Positions 11,351 to 23,969 of a stretch of 64,000 nt of DNA are shown one piece after another; the stretch's first letter is position 1; each line of letters opens with the position of its first letter. This stretch comes from Epiperipatus broadwayi. Taxonomy: Eukaryota > Onychophora > Udeonychophora > Euonychophora > Peripatidae. The position numbers were made by a program, and so were the translations under genes. The stretch is from contig JAQFVV010012420.1 of NCBI GenBank assembly GCA_028023455.1, positions 1,178,001 to 1,242,000 of the forward strand. The letters run 5' to 3'. Below the pieces are notes generated by a model that was given only the letters and a program-made list of their open reading frames with translations, made no database searches and had not been told where the DNA came from.

Positions 11351-12023
11351 CTGAGAGTACTGTCTCTAGATCTTAGGATCTAATGCAATCCTCCAGCAGC
11401 CACTTTTTACATCATTAGCTAATTATAAAGCTTTGAGTTCAAAGTGAAAACATAATGTTTTTAACTCAAGATTATTAGTTTCTATAGTCATATAGATCTG
11501 CTTAGTTCAGCATCCATACTTTTTGGCATCTTTATTTCTTTAATAACCACAATCACCATAATCCTATTGGACAGAATTGATATTAAACCACTATACATCA
11601 CATGATCACCATTCTTTATGCTTACACAAGCTGTTTAACACAGAGGCGAAACTCTATATAATAGTGCCAATCTGTGTAAGCCAGAGTAATCAATGGACAG
11701 GAAGGTTTGTACATATAATCACTATCTACTAACTACTTATCCAATATCCGCAGACTAGTTTCTAGCTTGTATAAGCATAAAAAATGGTGATCATGTGATG
11801 TATAGTGGTTTAATAATAATCCTGCCCAATAGGATTATGGTAACTGTGGTTATTAAAGAAATAAAGATAACAAAAAGTAAGGATGCTGAACTGAGTTCAG
11901 ATCTATATGAAAACATTATGTTTTCATTTTGGACTCAAACCTTTATAGTTAACTAATGGTAAAAGGTGGCTGATGGGGAATTGCAATACAACCTAAGATC
12001 TAGCTCCAGTGCTTTCAGATCTA

Positions 12024-12077
12024 ATCCTCCTCACTGATGAAATCCACAAGCTAGAAACTAGTCTGGGGATATTGGAT
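12024..12077 (+). ncRNA. Hammerhead ribozyme motif (type I), family 2
   Basis: The order is ATCC-T-CCTCA (stem I, 5' side), CTGATGA (12034-12040), a weak stem II around ACA, GAAA (12054-12057), then C-TA-GTC giving a 2-bp stem III and the classic GUC cleavage triplet, then TGGGG-ATATT-GGAT (stem I, 3' side). Stem I has 5 bp plus 4 bp across an internal loop. Stem II has a substitution (ATCC for the AGCC expected from the other copies). Architecture matches type I hammerheads with very short stem III. Confidence 0.7.
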
Positions 12078-12193
12078 GAGTAGCCACTAGATAGGAATTT
12101 TATGCACAAACCTTCCTGCATCCATTGATTACTCTGTCTTGCACTGAATGGCATTACTGTAAGGAAAGTTTTGCTTCTGTATTATTTATAAAA

Positions 12194-15100
12194 AGAAAAC
12201 CTAGAAATTCTCAGAATAAAAATAATACTAAGTGGGTTTTTCACAAAGAAGTGCAAAATTTCAAAAGTAGATCATGTCAAAAAATGATTGGATAAGGGAA
12301 ATTCTTATTTTTGATATCATATACGAAAATAGTTCCATAAATACACATGAAAATGAATTCCATATTAGAAGAGCAAAATTATGATGATAGTGAATTTTAA
12401 AAAGAAAGCCAAATAAAGTAGGATCACTTAAAAAGACATTGGAAAAAATATCCCTATACAATATATATTATTAAAGATCACCTAGATAAAAAAAGTTTTG
12501 TTGTTGATTTGGCAGCTTTAATAAAAAGTTTAAATCACATAAATATTTTAATATATACTGTATTTGTTGTTTAAAAAACAACATCAGCATTATAAGATAT
12601 ATAAAATGGTTATAAAATAAACGTGATGTATATGATCACTTTAGGGTCATAGATTTATTGGTATAATCAGGATAAAACTCGCCATTAACTTATTGATTAT
12701 CTTTCTTTTATTTTTTTTCTAAATAGAAGAACTACCCATTTATAAAATGGCTTTCAATGATTATATAATTGGTAATGCAATTTTCAAATAGACTATAGCA
12801 AGACAATATTTTCTCCATAAGACCGATCTTAAGAAAAAAAAGACAGTACAGTACTCGCCAGTTTTCTAGTCTTGTTTTTTTTTTGTATAAAAATAATAGA
12901 GGATATATATACTTATACGTACTAACATATCAGACATTTGTTTATGTATACCTTGAGCTATGTTTAATTTAAACATATCACATCTATATTTTAAATATAT
13001 AATCATATTAATATCAAGCACAAACAGGAATAAATGCACTGTTTTAACTCAAAGCATCTAGTAAAAGAAATTACTGCATATTGCATTTTGCAAGTAAAAA
13101 AAAATCAGTGATTCATTGACGTTCCATTAATGAACTTTTTTCTTTTACTGAGTGAATATAAATTTTCCTAATTTTATAATTTAGACAGTACTACTAATTA
13201 TTGTCTGAGATTTGAATTATATGCAATCTGAGACAATCAATCAATTTAACTCTTTCTGTAGTAAAAAAACAAACAAAAAAAGAAATTAGAGTATATTAAA
13301 ACAATGATTTTCATGAGTAAAAAATGTGACATATATTTTGGATTCTTTGCTATATATATTATTTGTTCTTAATAATGATAATGTATAAGATGTTTTGAAA
13401 GTATAACATTACCTACTTTCCCGATTATAGCTAATATGAACCAATCAAAATGTTGGCAGCATAATGCAAATATTAACAACTGGCAAATGTATATACGGAA
13501 AAATTCAATATATATATATATTGTAATGATTTGGATTACCTGACCACATGTTCATGAACTAAATGTAATGGAATACACAGACAACTCATTAGAGAAATAA
13601 ATAAATGCCTAAATAAATACATTTTTCTGTAACCCAAAAAATTTTTGGAATTATAATCTGAAATGCATATGAATAATTTCTTCCCAAGCATTTCTACAAG
13701 CTATTTTGCTAAAGCAATTAAAGTGGGTGGGCTGGATAGATCATGATAATATGATTCCTAAGTAGCCTTAATTGTATTAGCATGCACTTAAATAATTATA
13801 GCATCTCCCTACAGGTCATTCTTAGAGTTGTGATAATGGTAACTCATATTTATGAGTACTGATACCATATGGACTCTATCTATAATCTAAATTATAGGGC
13901 CATGACTAGCACATAACCAATCTAAATCATTGGGAATTACCATAATTCTTACATTATATAGGATATCTGATTATCATATACAGCATACAACATTGTATTT
14001 CAATTAATGTAGAGAATTGATAATGCAAAAGTTTTAGACATTAACAAAACTAATAATTAAATGAAAATAGAGTTAGAACAAAGTACAAAATAAGCATTTT
14101 CATGTCATAAATCAAATGAGCCAATTGATGTTCATATTAATTTTGAAACAATATTTCCAAGATTAACATGTGTGTATATTATCATTTATTTCTGGTAAAA
14201 CAGACATTAGCCTAAAATTTATATAAAACTTTTGATTTTTAAATAAAGGAATAGATATATTGATATACAGTTTTTTTTACTGGATGTAAGCAAACAAGTG
14301 CAAGTGAATTTTTTCTCTCTTCTATTCCAAAATTAAAATGCAAACTTCTGACCCTGCTAACTACAAATATATGTTACATGAAATAAATAAATAAAATATT
14401 GCACTACAAATATTACAAAATGCTAAACACTAAATATTAAAATATGCAAGATGCATAAATAACAATTAATAAAAAAAATCTAAATACAAAGAAAATTAAT
14501 AATAAAAATATTATAAATTGAGTTTAAATGAATAAATACAACATTTTTACTTAAGTTGATTTTTAAATTTTTTTACAGAATTTTACAAATATGCAATATG
14601 CATATGAATTTTTGAGTCTTGTAGGCCAGTTTAAACTCCTGATGTGTACACATTAGACCACTCAATTTTTTTTTTTTTAGTATTTATATATTTTTCTGGT
14701 GAGCTATTCTTACACTGATAATTTTTTTTTTTTTGAGGTTTCTTCTTTGGGAAACAATTATAATTTTATTGTATCTTCACATTGAGATTTGTATCTTTTA
14801 TATTCAGTAAGTCAGTTCATAAAAGAAGCAGGCAAGTTCAAAAACTGGAGATAGCAATTTATAAGATCAGGCAGGCAAGTTCAACAATTGAGACAATACT
14901 TTATAAGGTCAGACAGGTTACAATTGGTACAATTAGGGAATCCAGATTTCTTTTGGTGAATAAGTTTCTCCATGATTTAATGGTACAATATATCATCACC
15001 TTCTATGTGGATTACCAGAATCTTATGGCTTGAAGGCTACTTATCATCTCTTAAATTGTTAGATAGAACTTTTTTTCTGGTAAGTCTATTCACAAATAGC

Positions 15101-18100
15101 CCTGTGTGAATTAAAAATGCAACACTAAATCCTAAAACATTGAATCTTTTCAATGTTTGAAAATATTACTAAATAATGTCTTAATTTATGATATAATCAA
15201 AACCAAATATTAAAATCATTGTTTTACAATTAAGCACACATGTATTAATCACCTAGATGCAATTGCAGTCACATAATTGTGTGTTTTTCTGCTTATCAGT
15301 GAATAAACATTATTACCTAAAATGTTTACCAAATTCCTAAATAATTTAATCTAACTTTAGACAATTAAAGAAAATAAGAATTTAATTTTTATATCAAAGT
15401 TATTTACTTTTTAAATTATTATATAAAAAAAAAATATCCCTCTGGTCATGCCCTTTAAAAATCTTCTTGTACCCACCCATGAGCATTGACTTTCAAACTC
15501 TGATTTTAGCATGATGAGCAAATACCAGTTTATATATAAATAAACTCTAAGCATATGCGTACACTTACATTTTTATTCAATGTTCATGAGCAAGTACAAG
15601 GAAAGAGAGACAGTTCCTTCTTTATAATATTGCACTTGTAGAATGCTCTATATAAATAACAGATTATTTTTTAAATATTCTAAATTTATTATTATTAAGT
15701 ACTGAAATAATTGTAATTGTGAAGAAGGAAATAAACCTCCAATCATGTGCTCTTTATAAGTGTATATTAAAATCTCCATGCACTCACTCATCAGTGATAG
15801 TTTAAAAGTGTAAGTGAATTCACTTATGCTTAAAGTGTATTCTTATATATGCCAACCATTACTGCCCATGCTTATCTCAGGGCTTGAATCTATTATAAAC
15901 TTGATGTTTAAATTTACAATTATATTGTACGGATTTAGGTATTCTATCACAAGAGAGAGAGAGAGTTATTTGTGTTTTATGTGAAAGTGTTTCACAAGAA
16001 TGTCCAGCTGACAGTCCAGCAGACATTGTCAGGTCTGAGAGAGAGAGATCAAGGTCAAATTTTAGACTTGAGAAATGGGGGGGGGGCTGCTGATAAAATT
16101 CAGACTATTTTGGATTTCTTACTAAATAATAAATTTTAAAAAATTGACAATTGTTGAGGAGATTTTGACCAAATGCCTTGATTTATAGATTGCCATGTGT
16201 TTCAGTAATAAAAATGTGTGATATCATCAGACAGAGAGCACATATATAAAGCTAAAATAAGAATGTTTAAAAAAATAAAAAACTAGATTGCTTTACAGAA
16301 ACATTGTTTTAAAAGGTTTCTACATCAACATGATGGGGTAAAAAATATTTTGTGGACTTCCTTTGGCCCCAGGAAATCTGTGTACATCAGAAGAGTTTAA
16401 ATCTAAAATATATTTAAATAATCTTATGACTGATTTCAAAAGATGAATGAAGAAACTTATTGCCTCACCTGTGCTGTTAAATTCGAATCCCAACTGCAAA
16501 GTAAAATGCTGAAATTTGTGAAACCATGTTGTTGCTGAGTTTGAATCGAAGTGCAAAGCAAAATGTTAAAATATATGGAAAGCAGAAATATCCATCTGTC
16601 TATCAAAAGTAATTATACCCGCAAGAAATGAAAAACTATTCCACCAATGATAAAATGGTCCCTAAAGAAACAATGTATTTCATCATCATTGCAGTAAAAG
16701 AAGAATGAAAAGCTCAAGCCAAAATAGGACTGTTTCAGTAAACCATTGCAATTGGTAAATCTGCACGTGTTACATATTGGTGTGTGGCTGATTTCAATTT
16801 CTAAACCTTCAACAAGTGGACTTTAAATTCCTGGGACTCTTTGAAATTGTCTTTACATGAGAGGGTAAAAGAAGAACTGGTAATATCAATTTTAATTATA
16901 TTTTTATCAGTAACTATTAACAAATCTTTTAATAATAAATCCATTTATTTATTTCTTTAAATCATAATACAAGAATGAATTGTTAGAGATTTTCAATAAT
17001 AATAAATATTGCTCTATTGATATTATGCATTCTTAGATTATTACATGTAACCATCTATATGTGTATTTTATTTTTATAAAATGTATTTATTGTGTATTGA
17101 TTCAAATATGAAATATGTTGGTTTATATTGTACGTAAAAAGGATTTAATAGGTTTTTTTTATTCACAATGGTAATTGATACACATACACATACCTAGTAA
17201 TATAATTATGCTCACATGTATATTTGTTGAGCATGAATGTTCAAAATTGGCAGAAAATTTAGCATTAGGAGAGATGGATTTTAAAAGTAATTAATGACCT
17301 AGATTGGTGAAAATGGAGATAGGTAATTTGAAGCTGATTTCTCTGAATGTTCTTATCTCTATGATCTAACTAACCTTTCTTTACTCATTTACCTTTTTAA
17401 TATTATGTTTAAATTTATAAATATAAAAATATGTTATATGTAATAGGCAAAAATGTGTGTGGATCAAGTGTTTATTTTTTAAAATTAAAATGTTTTTAGG
17501 GTATGAGATTTTATTCATCTGCTAGACAAACACATGACACTAATATGAACATTGAGTTTACTTTTTATTAAAGGAAGGGTGGAAGATCTTTAATATTATT
17601 ATTATTTAAATGCAAGTTATCATTGTTAATTATGTATATTTTCTATCTGTATTATTAATGATTGATCAGTAATAAATATTAATTTATTTTTATTAAAAAG
17701 GCATACATCTTTCTTAAAAGTTAAGCATTGTCTTGTGAGATTGGTTATGATGATCATCATCATTAATGAGTTTCAATTGTTAAAATATATTTTAAGTCAT
17801 TATAAATGATAATAGATATGATTTGTTGTTGTTGTGAGTTAATTGCAAAGCTGTGGATGGAAACATCATCATCATCATTATATTACTATTAATAGACAAA
17901 ATAAGTGTGTAAATGCCATATATAAGTGATGGTTCTCACTAGCTATGTTTGTTTGTGAGTCATCAGCAAGAAGCATGACTACCATCGAAGCATCTGATAA
18001 ATCTATAGTACTTAAATTTAGCTGGTAGCATGTATGAGAATGTTAAATATGAATTTTTGATGTTAGAATCTCATAATTTACCTGAGAATTATTCACACAA

Positions 18101-18550
18101 CTAAGTATAAGGATGTTTTTTTCCCCTTCCTACAAGTGCATGAGTTATAAATAATGTACCTATTGGATTTGAACCAAGTACACCTATAAATGGGTACATG
18201 ATATAACTTTATCTAGGTTTAGACAGCAGTGGCACCCAGATAAAACATATACACATAAGTAAAACTGAATAAAAAAGAAACAAGTGTTTGATTACCTTTT
18301 TCCCAATCTTGATGATATATTTATTTATTTATTTTTTAATTAGTTACAAATAGTGCCAGTGTGCGACTATCTGAGTTGTTTTTTCACAATCCAGAACAGT
18401 GTTTTTTATATATGTGGAAAGAGGAAAGGGTTTTTTCTTTGTTGAAAAAATCTATTATTAGAGATAAAGATAATTTTACTATTTATTTAACATATTTATT
18501 TTATTTAGTTACAATGGTTTTCTTATTTCATTTAGTTACAATATATATAT
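12194..18550. other. Long AT-rich non-coding stretch
   Basis: No exon or transposon recognised. Weak points of note: (GA)n tracts near 15951-15963 and 16036-16048, a G-run at 16077-16087, and a B-box-like GGTTCAAATCC on the minus strand near 18168-18178 that might be a fossil tRNA-derived SINE. Confidence 0.4.
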
Positions 18551-21500
18551 TGTGAATGTTCAGATTGATGATCCAGGTATATATAAAAATAAATAAATAA
18601 ATAAATAAATAAAGAAGTTTGTTGATCTTATTTGATTTTTCCTTTGCTTAATAGATAGATAATGTAAGATCTTGGAAATGTAGATTTAAATTTGATCACC
18701 ATGGCAACCTTAAAGCTTTTAAATAGAATTATATACTGTTGATTCTAACTTTAAAATAAAAATAACTTCACTATAATCAAACTTAAGAAAAACATATAAA
18801 TAAATAAATTTATTTAAAAAAAAACAAACAAACAATTCAGTACAATATAAGTTTACCTAAATAGGATCGATATTATTTTACATATTTCATATATGAATGC
18901 AGTCACCATAGTAACATTATTACATACAGTTCAATGTTTTTATGTTGTGTATATTTGTTTATAAATTAATTTAAAAAAATATTATTATTAAAAAATATAG
19001 ATATGTGTAAATTATTGATGTTTATCAAGTAAATAAAAGGTTGTTATATCAATTTTGTATTTTGGTTTGTAAATAATAAAAAAAATTGTAATCGAATTTG
19101 GATTTAATTTTCATGTATCTTTTTCTCCAAACTTACCTTACAAACCGCGCGAAAACTACTATAAAAAAATTGATAAAATTGAGGTTTATTTGAGTAATAT
19201 TGGATGGTCGTCAAGATACGAAAAACGTCAGAAAGAGAACCTATAAAAAAGACGCGACAGAATATAACAGGATCTTTTTTTTCATCATTTTGCTATAGTC
19301 AAGGACAGACCTATTTTCTGTGTCTTAACAAATAAAGTTTTTCAATATTTTTTTTTGTGTGTAAAACCATAAAACATGGAAAAATAGTGGAATTATCTGC
19401 CCGTTCAATCATTTAGAGGGCAGTTGCGAAAAGTTTCCGGGGAAGCGGCAGCAAAGTGTAAAAAAAAAAAGAAACCTATGAAGTAAAAAAAAAAAAAAAA
19501 TGCTTTATAAAAAAAAAATGGATTTGCGTAAACATCGTCTCACGAGTAAAGGAACAGGGACCAACTGGATCAATTCACATCATAAAAGGGATAATCAAAG
19601 TGCACTCACCTCTTCGGACAGAAAAAGAAAACTTTTAGTGAAGCATTATAAAGTTTGCGATTATTATTTCTGACAAAGAAACTTCTCTTTACACCATAAG
19701 AACTGAAGTCAATCAATGGGCCAATAAATAGTGAACGAACAGACTCATATATATATGGTATGATTTTTTTTTTATATAAAATGTGCGTGTATTAATTTTT
19801 TTTTTATATGTAATAAAAGGGGATGATTTTTTTTTAATTATCTCTAAAAGTAATATAATTTATTAAATGAAAATGATCGGAAAGACTCAAATATATTTAT
19901 TATTTCATATTCATTTATCCGTTATTATTTTGATAAACAAATAGATTTTGATACCCTCCTATTTCACATCTTTGGTATCGGTTATATGTAAATTTTTTTA
20001 GCAAAATATCCAAAAGCCTTTCCCTTCATTTACTCATTCATTTTTTTTTTGTCGTTATCGTTGTCGCAACACATTTAGAGATACACATAGCAATTTTATC
20101 ATTTTTATTTAGTCAACCAATCTAAAATATAAAGTCATTTCCGATGTATTTTATCATTAATCTTGCCAATTTTCTTTTATATAATCCAATAAATTGAGTT
20201 AATTTAAATATCAAGACTAGTTTAATTATTTTGTTTTATTTGGATTGCATAAGACGACGTAGCTATTTAAGTAACAAGATTCAAACTCAGCTTGGTAAGT
20301 GAATTAGAATATAAGATAAGGTATGTTTTGCTTATTAGTATTTTATTTTGTTTCCATATGAATTTTATATTTACATTTGCATTCGAATATTATATATATA
20401 TATTCTCATTTATCTTAGTTAATATTACAAAGTCAATCATTTCATGTTTGTCTGATTCCGTCATAAAAATCTAAATAGATCGTACTTTATCGTTTGGTTC
20501 AGAATAATTCGTCTTGGATATTTTTCTTAAACTCCTATAAAATGAAGAGAATAAACTTCATTGACCGATTTAATTGAATATTGTTTTGATTTGTATAAAT
20601 ATCAATTATAATCATATGTTTTAATTGTTGCCGGTCAATTTTTATTCAATTGTTTAAAATTTCAAACAGATTGTATTAATACTCACAGGTGAATAAACAT
20701 CCAATAGAAACTTGATATGTCTTTTATGTAATGTGGTTGGACATTGTAGAGTTAGAGATGAGCTAATAGAGTGTTGATATTAAACTCCAGTGAAGTATTC
20801 TATTTTAAAACATAAACGAAGCACTAATTAAGCATCACTTTATTGGAAGATATTTATAAATTATTTTGTAGCTTCTTAGTAAACCATAGACGTATATTAA
20901 TTTGTTTAAACATTTAAGTGAGTGCATAAATTTTCAAAGTGTTTATAAAATTATAATAAAACCAGTTGATGCCAACAGAAAATTATTAATTAAAGATTGA
21001 AGTAGAAAGAATTGTATATCGCTTATTGACACGAGTGTTTATCTTTCTATTTAGCGTTTATTAAAATAGATATATATATATATATATTTGGGTTCAAGTA
21101 TTATTTTGTTTTGATATTTAAATAATGTCTATATGTAAAAAAAATGTTTTGTAAAGTACTATTACAGGTACTTAGAAGCTTATCCATTAAGTTAAAAAGG
21201 CAGCATCTTTAAATAATAAAGTAGATTTAAATTACTATAACAGTAACAGGCTAATAAAATATATATATTGGAATCTGTTTTAGTTATTAATTGGATTTGA
21301 TTTTGATTAGATTGCCAATCAAGTAGTTAGCCTAATCCTATATTATTGTTTAGGGCAATAGTAGTTGGTTTCACTGCTCTTTGCAATTTATGTTGTAATT
21401 GTGATGGATTTGTTGATGTCTGGAGCAGATAGTCTCATTATTCCTTCATTTCACATATAACTTAAGTAAATTAAACTTTAAGAGAGATTATTTGTGCTTT

Positions 21501-21709
21501 GTGATGGTTTATTACATAACGGCGACCCGATTGAGCTAGACCAGATTAATTTAAATTAGATTTTTAGATTTTTTTTATCAGATCAGATTGATCATCCTAA
21601 CCATCACCTTCATCCATCAATTCAATCAGTTACAAATTGGCACCAACATTTTGGGCCTTCTTTCTTCAATTTAAATGGAATACAGCATTCAACAATTCCG
21701 ACGGTTACA
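18551..21709 (+). repeat. 5' LTR of the Ty3-type element (3159 bp)
   Basis: Starts TGTGAATGTTCAG and ends GGTTACA. It aligns with 28684-31847 over its whole length. Differences include a longer (AAAT)n tract near the start, ACGACGTAGC against ACGTAGC, and lack of a short TTATAAATTAT duplication found in the 3' copy. No convincing ORF. At over 3 kb it is far longer than typical Ty3 LTRs, and it must hold promoter and polyadenylation signals I cannot place with confidence. Confidence 0.95.
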
Positions 21710-21712
21710 AAA

Positions 21713-21731
21713 TGGCGCGCCAACTCGGGCC
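21713..21731 (+). promoter_or_regulatory. Primer-binding site of the Ty3-type element
   Basis: TGGCGCGCCAACTCGGGCC begins 3 nt after the 5' LTR; TGG is complementary to a tRNA CCA end. The non-autonomous element at 55615 has TGGCG-ACCCAACTCGGGC, so the two use the same or a related tRNA primer. I cannot assign the tRNA. Confidence 0.75.
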
Positions 21732-22008
21732 GAAATAACCAATTAAAGACCCAAGTTTGAGTCTCATATAGATGCTAAAACATGGTATTATTTTTATATG
21801 CATTGGTGGAGTTATATAGCTGATTATATTATATCATAGGTTTAAATAAGATATTAGAATATTTGTTGTTGTCGTTCTTTGGGGATTTTTATTCGCAGCT
21901 GTAGGATTGAATGGGTAGATATGTTTTATGTAAGAATAAATAAAAGTAAAGTATTTCGCAATTTATTTAAAATAGAGATATTATATTTGACATAAATAGA
22001 AAATAAAA

Positions 22009-23967
22009 ATGGAAAGCAATAAGAAAGAAAAATTATCAAAACCTGAAGGAGATTTGTATCCAATTCTGAAAGAATTAATGGAAAAGATGAGTGATATGAA
22101 AAGTGATATGAATAATAAATTTGAAGGTATAAATGCCAAATTTAATGATATAAATAATAAATTTAGTGACATGAGTAGAGATAATAATAAGTTAAGAGAA
22201 GATATAAGTAGTGATATAAATAATAAATTTAGTGACATGAGTAGAGATAATCAAATGTTAAGAGAAGACATGAATAATAAACTGGGTGATATGATTAAAG
22301 AAAATAAAGAACTTAGAGAGGAGGTAAATATTAAAATTGGCTTATGCAAAATCGAGTTAAATGCTACCAATGCCAAGTTTGAGGAATTTAAATATGACTT
22401 AGATGCTCAGTTAAAAAAATCTGATAGTAAATGTGATAGCAGATTTAATGAGTTAAGGGACCAGTTAAATAAATCACAAGAAAGATTAGAAAATAGATTT
22501 GAAAACTTGAGTGAGGAAGTTAAAAATTGTAAAGTTGGGCACAAAGAATTAGAGAAAAAGTACACAAAATTTGAGAAAGCTTACAAGGATGGTCAAGAGG
22601 CTTCAAAAGTAGAAGTAAACAATCTTAAGCTAGAGGTTAAGGATCTTCAAAGCCAGATGAAAGTTGAATATAAAGAGGTATGCAAGAAACATAACAAGGC
22701 TGATAATGAAATAAAGAAATTACAGAAAGTGTGTAAAGAATCGCAGAATAGTCTACTAGGTGTCCAAGAAGAGTTAAGCAACATTGAGCAAGTGAAGGCA
22801 AGAGAGTTAGACGATTTAAAGGATAGACTAGATAGTCACCAATTATCATTGCAACAGTTAGAAAATTATGCTAAAAATCAAGAAGAGGTTTATAATGAAA
22901 TTAAAGATAATAGCAAGATACTGAAACAAGAAATAAATAGGCATTTGGAGGAACAGGAAATAAATCTCAATCATAGGATATCTATAATGTTGGAAGATAA
23001 AATAGTAGGAATAAAGGATACTATGGTAAAAGGTAATGATAGTCTAATGGATAAACCATATCAATATTTGGCCACAGAAAATAAGTTAAATAGAAGTGAT
23101 CATGATATACCATCAATGTATGGGGATGAGAATAATAAATTAATACATAGTCCAGAAGAAATTAAGAAAGAAAGGATAGATGGAAACATAGCAAGGTTTA
23201 TCCAACTCAAAGTCTTCAAGGGTGATTATGATGAAAACCCCATAGAGTATCTAAGCGCACTGGAAGAGCTATTCTCATTAAGTAGATTAAGTGAGATGGA
23301 AAAATTGTCGGTGGCTAGTAATCATTTGAGTGCATCTGCCAAACATTGGTGGAAGTCCTTGTTTAATAAGCCCGAAACATATGGGGATTTTAAATATGTA
23401 TTGTTGAATAGTTTTTGGGGGGAAGACAAACAGGACAACATTAGGCACCAGATTAGCCAAGATAAATATAGTGTTAGTAAGGGTAGCTTGACTCAATTTT
23501 TCCGGATGCAGACAGCAAAATTAAAAATGCTGACCGCATATCCGTTGTCGGAAAACCAAATAATTCGTATTATTAGGAGAAACCTGCCACGCCATATTGA
23601 GCAAACTCTGATCGCTGCCGATAGGCATACTGTTGAAGAGGTGTCCGATATACTTGGATCACTTGAGGCAAGTGAAGCACCTGCAGGAAGTGGTCATAAA
23701 TACCACAGAAATAATCCTACTTACAATGTTTCTCCCATTAAATATTATAGAAATAGAAGGACCTTAGATAATAGAAATGATAGGTATTATAGAGGCACTA
23801 AATATGCCAAGTCTTTAGCACCAGTAAATACAAACAGGGCTAATCCCAAAGGTTATGATAGAGCAGAAAAGGGTGCATGTGCAGCAGGAAGTTATCCTGT
23901 CAGCATATCACAGAATACACCTGTGAAAATGCTAGGGGCTAGGCCTAAGACTAGTCCTTTAAATTAA
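22009..23967 (+). CDS. gag: Gag polyprotein of the Ty3-type element
   Basis: 652 residues. It forms the virus-like particle shell and packages element RNA. The N-terminal half (about residues 20-340) is highly charged and heptad-like, a long coiled coil. It includes tandem copies of a DINNKFSDMSRDN-type unit near residues 35-95 (22110-22290), which look like in-frame repeat expansion. A capsid-like domain follows at about residues 393-560 (FIQLKVFKGDYDENPIEYL, HWWKSL, LTQFFRMQTAKLKML, IIRRNLPRHIEQ). It is homologous to the gag at 40978-41631. The C-terminus is basic but has no CCHC zinc knuckle. The ATG at 22009 is the first in the frame, 300 bp after the LTR. It ends in a TAA placed directly after a -1 slip site, and pol follows in the -1 frame. 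Confidence 0.93.
   Translation: MESNKKEKLSKPEGDLYPILKELMEKMSDMKSDMNNKFEGINAKFNDINNKFSDMSRDNNKLREDISSDINNKFSDMSRDNQMLREDMNNKLGDMIKENKELREEVNIKIGLCKIELNATNAKFEEFKYDLDAQLKKSDSKCDSRFNELRDQLNKSQERLENRFENLSEEVKNCKVGHKELEKKYTKFEKAYKDGQEASKVEVNNLKLEVKDLQSQMKVEYKEVCKKHNKADNEIKKLQKVCKESQNSLLGVQEELSNIEQVKARELDDLKDRLDSHQLSLQQLENYAKNQEEVYNEIKDNSKILKQEINRHLEEQEINLNHRISIMLEDKIVGIKDTMVKGNDSLMDKPYQYLATENKLNRSDHDIPSMYGDENNKLIHSPEEIKKERIDGNIARFIQLKVFKGDYDENPIEYLSALEELFSLSRLSEMEKLSVASNHLSASAKHWWKSLFNKPETYGDFKYVLLNSFWGEDKQDNIRHQISQDKYSVSKGSLTQFFRMQTAKLKMLTAYPLSENQIIRIIRRNLPRHIEQTLIAADRHTVEEVSDILGSLEASEAPAGSGHKYHRNNPTYNVSPIKYYRNRRTLDNRNDRYYRGTKYAKSLAPVNTNRANPKGYDRAEKGACAAGSYPVSISQNTPVKMLGARPKTSPLN
23958..23967 (+). 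promoter_or_regulatory. -1 ribosomal frameshift site between gag and pol
   Basis: The last gag codons read CCT TTA AAT TAA. T-TTA-AAT is a canonical X-XXY-YYZ slippery heptamer (UUUAAAU), directly followed by the gag stop. A -1 slip gives TTA AAA ATG GCC, which enters the pol frame with no stop. Pairing between GGCCTC and GGGAGCC about 25 nt downstream could form a stimulatory structure; that is inference. Confidence 0.8.
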
Positions 23968-23969
23968 AA

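Larger units (their letters stand above)
11138..12181 (-). mobile_element. Hammerhead-bearing tandem repeat insertion, family 2, locus 1
   Basis: One full minus-oriented monomer (about 450 bp; the same CATCACATGATCACC starts near 11147 and 11597) and part of a second are joined near 11769 to a plus-oriented copy running to 12181. A 12-bp duplication, TTATTTATAAAA, lies at 11126-11137 and 12182-12193. The junction falls inside the ribozyme. The minus end extends about 50 nt beyond the point where the plus arm stops: the same asymmetry as family 1, in mirror image. No protein-coding capacity. Confidence 0.75.

Noticed and set aside
16320-16556. 78-codon minus-strand frame in a less AT-rich patch
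   Set aside because: No recognisable domain, splice context or repeat; chance frame more likely.
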